From positions 62,001 through 126,000 of the forward strand of contig NZ_CP113929.1 of the NCBI RefSeq assembly GCF_029392075.1: a stretch of DNA of 64,000 nt. Reading direction: 5' to 3'. The stretch is from Bifidobacterium sp. ESL0704. GTDB taxonomy: Bacteria; Actinomycetota; Actinomycetes; Actinomycetales; Bifidobacteriaceae. The stretch's first letter is position 1. Each line of letters starts with the position of its first letter. A program made the position numbers and the translations under genes. Positions 62,957 through 64,000 of the stretch are shown one piece after another. The notes beneath the pieces are model-generated. The model did not search any database. It was given only the letters and a program-made list of their open reading frames with translations, and was not told the DNA's origin.

Positions 62957-64000
62957 TTGCAATCCTTGAGTCCGCACAGTGTCATGTCACAGCGTTCGGC
63001 CGCCGGCCGGAACGCCAGTAAGGATGCGTCTGATGCCGAGGTAGAGCTTGCCGATACCACCGCCCAAGGCTTCAGGTCTTCGCACAATAGCGCCAAATCG
63101 GAATTCTCGGCACAACGTGACTGGAAGGCCGGTTCTGGCTCGCAAGCAGAAGTCGGAGAAGAAGGGGACGATACCGAGGATTCGCAATCCGAATTTCAGG
63201 TCACGCTGACTATTCCTCACTTGCCGCTCCAGTCGGCGCCATCGCGAAAGCCGAATTCCGATTTAGACGAAACCGTTGTTTTCCCTAGGCATGCAGCTGC
63301 GAATGTCAACGGTTCCGCGCGAGACCACAAGGAACTTCCCAAATTTGCGCCGCGTGATACGCAACAGGCAACGCAACGGGCGCATAGCCACCTTCAGCAG
63401 CCGGCTCAAGCTCAGGCGCAACAGCCGGCGCAGGTTCAGCCGACTCAGGCCAAGCAGGCGCAGCCGGTTCAGGCTAAGTCGCAGCTTCAATCAGTGCATT
63501 CTCAATCTTCGCGCCCGCAATCTTTGCAGCCTCAGTTGCAGCCGGTTCATGCCACGCATACGTGGGCGGAGTATGATCCGTGGGCTCTCGACGGTGGCGA
63601 ACCCGCAGGCGGTTCGGTTCCGTTGCCAAAACGTCATCATTCCATCGTGGCGCATCAGACTTCTCAGGCCGATGCGGTGAGTGTGCCTCAGCCGCAGCAG
63701 CCCGCGCAGGTGCGGAGGGACGCGCCTCAGCCCCGGCAACAGCAGCAAACGCAACGGCCGCAGCAGTCGCAACAGCGCGTTCAGCGGCCTGTGAAGGTGC
63801 AGCAGGATGTGCAGCGCACCCAGCAACCGCACCGGCAGCAGAGTGCGTGGGGAGCGCAGCAGACTCAGTCGCAGCCGCAATCTGCCCGTCCACAATCTGC
63901 GCAGCCACAATCAGCATATTCTCAATCTTCGCAGCCTCAGTTGCAGCCGGTTCATGCCACGCATACTTGGGCTGAGTATGATCCGTGGATTCTCGACGGT
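62957..64000 (+). CDS. Gln/Pro-rich ORF following the ABC ATPase, probable permease N-terminus (truncated)
   Basis: 348 visible codons with no stop before the window end. TTG start with GGAG 8 nt upstream and only 2 nt after the ATPase stop. The visible part is hydrophilic and low-complexity: an acidic lead (EVGEEGDDTEDSQ), a DLDETVVFPR phrase, then Gln/Pro-rich sequence (QQPAQAQAQ-type) with two copies of a PQLQPVHATHTWAEYDPW module at about residues 193 and 330. No TM helix is visible yet. Coupling to a LolD/MacB-type ATPase suggests that the rest is an FtsX-type permease with an extra cytoplasmic extension; this is inference. Confidence 0.65.
   Translation, partial: MQSLSPHSVMSQRSAAGRNASKDASDAEVELADTTAQGFRSSHNSAKSEFSAQRDWKAGSGSQAEVGEEGDDTEDSQSEFQVTLTIPHLPLQSAPSRKPNSDLDETVVFPRHAAANVNGSARDHKELPKFAPRDTQQATQRAHSHLQQPAQAQAQQPAQVQPTQAKQAQPVQAKSQLQSVHSQSSRPQSLQPQLQPVHATHTWAEYDPWALDGGEPAGGSVPLPKRHHSIVAHQTSQADAVSVPQPQQPAQVRRDAPQPRQQQQTQRPQQSQQRVQRPVKVQQDVQRTQQPHRQQSAWGAQQTQSQPQSARPQSAQPQSAYSQSSQPQLQPVHATHTWAEYDPWILDG

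Overview
The window looks like part of a Bifidobacterium (Bifidobacteriaceae, Actinobacteria) chromosome; the species cannot be resolved. Reasons: actinobacterial families (DUF3073, the actinobacterial sterol-carrier-like protein, RpfB-type G5 protein, LytR_C protein); the block NUDIX - DUF6049 - MurJ divergent from a CCA-adding enzyme, which in mycobacteria lies near oriC (Rv3907c-Rv3910); the rpf-rsmA pair; and a sortase-dependent pilus locus typical of bifidobacteria. Housekeeping parts are GC-rich, with GTG and TTG starts and purine-rich ribosome binding sites. The 41.2-44.5 kb stretch is clearly AT-richer.

Layout. 0-7 kb: 5' part of trpS (minus), DUF3073 (plus), an SCP-like gene and a small membrane protein (minus), a rhomboid protease (plus), a Ddl-type ligase and a PLP aminotransferase (minus). 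7.2-15.9 kb: a minus-strand run NUDIX > DUF6049 > MurJ > pseudokinase, the peptidoglycan-precursor flippase with its probable partners. 16.7-22.5 kb: CCA-adding enzyme (plus), LytR_C protein, RsmA, RpfB-like muralytic enzyme and tRNA-Thr(UGU) (all minus). 23-28.4 kb: two convergent paralogous membrane-anchored thioredoxin-fold (DsbA-like) proteins and a Ser/Thr kinase with a polytopic C-terminus. 29.4-34 kb: a solo AbiEi/DUF559-like nuclease-type gene, a cluster of DnaA-box-like sites, and a GH3 glycosidase. 34-41 kb: a decayed tandem-repeat block, a FIVAR-type cell-wall protein, an AbgB-like M20 amidohydrolase and a TcyP-like symporter. 42-44 kb: two paralogous small HTH proteins flanking an iteron-like 18-bp array. 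44.5-56.4 kb: YfhO-like membrane protein, giant LPMTG adhesin, LPLTG pilin and class C sortase. 57-64 kb: InlB-type repeat surface protein (minus), and an ABC ATPase followed by a Gln/Pro-rich ORF that runs off the window.

The most unusual content is non-coding. Five arrays of 51-bp direct repeats (about 50 units, roughly 2.6 kb) lie at 3.5, 16.4, 28.4, 30.6 and 36.8 kb. All five point the same way regardless of flanking gene direction. In four arrays each unit carries GTGC boxes spaced 30 and 21 bp apart, close to whole helical turns; the fifth is a diverged sub-family with the same register. Because 51 is a multiple of 3, the arrays create long spurious ORFs on both strands. Two arrays bracket the nuclease-like gene, and the DnaA-box-like cluster sits between that gene and the second of them. 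I regard these arrays as the best candidate for an undescribed system; their function is unknown.
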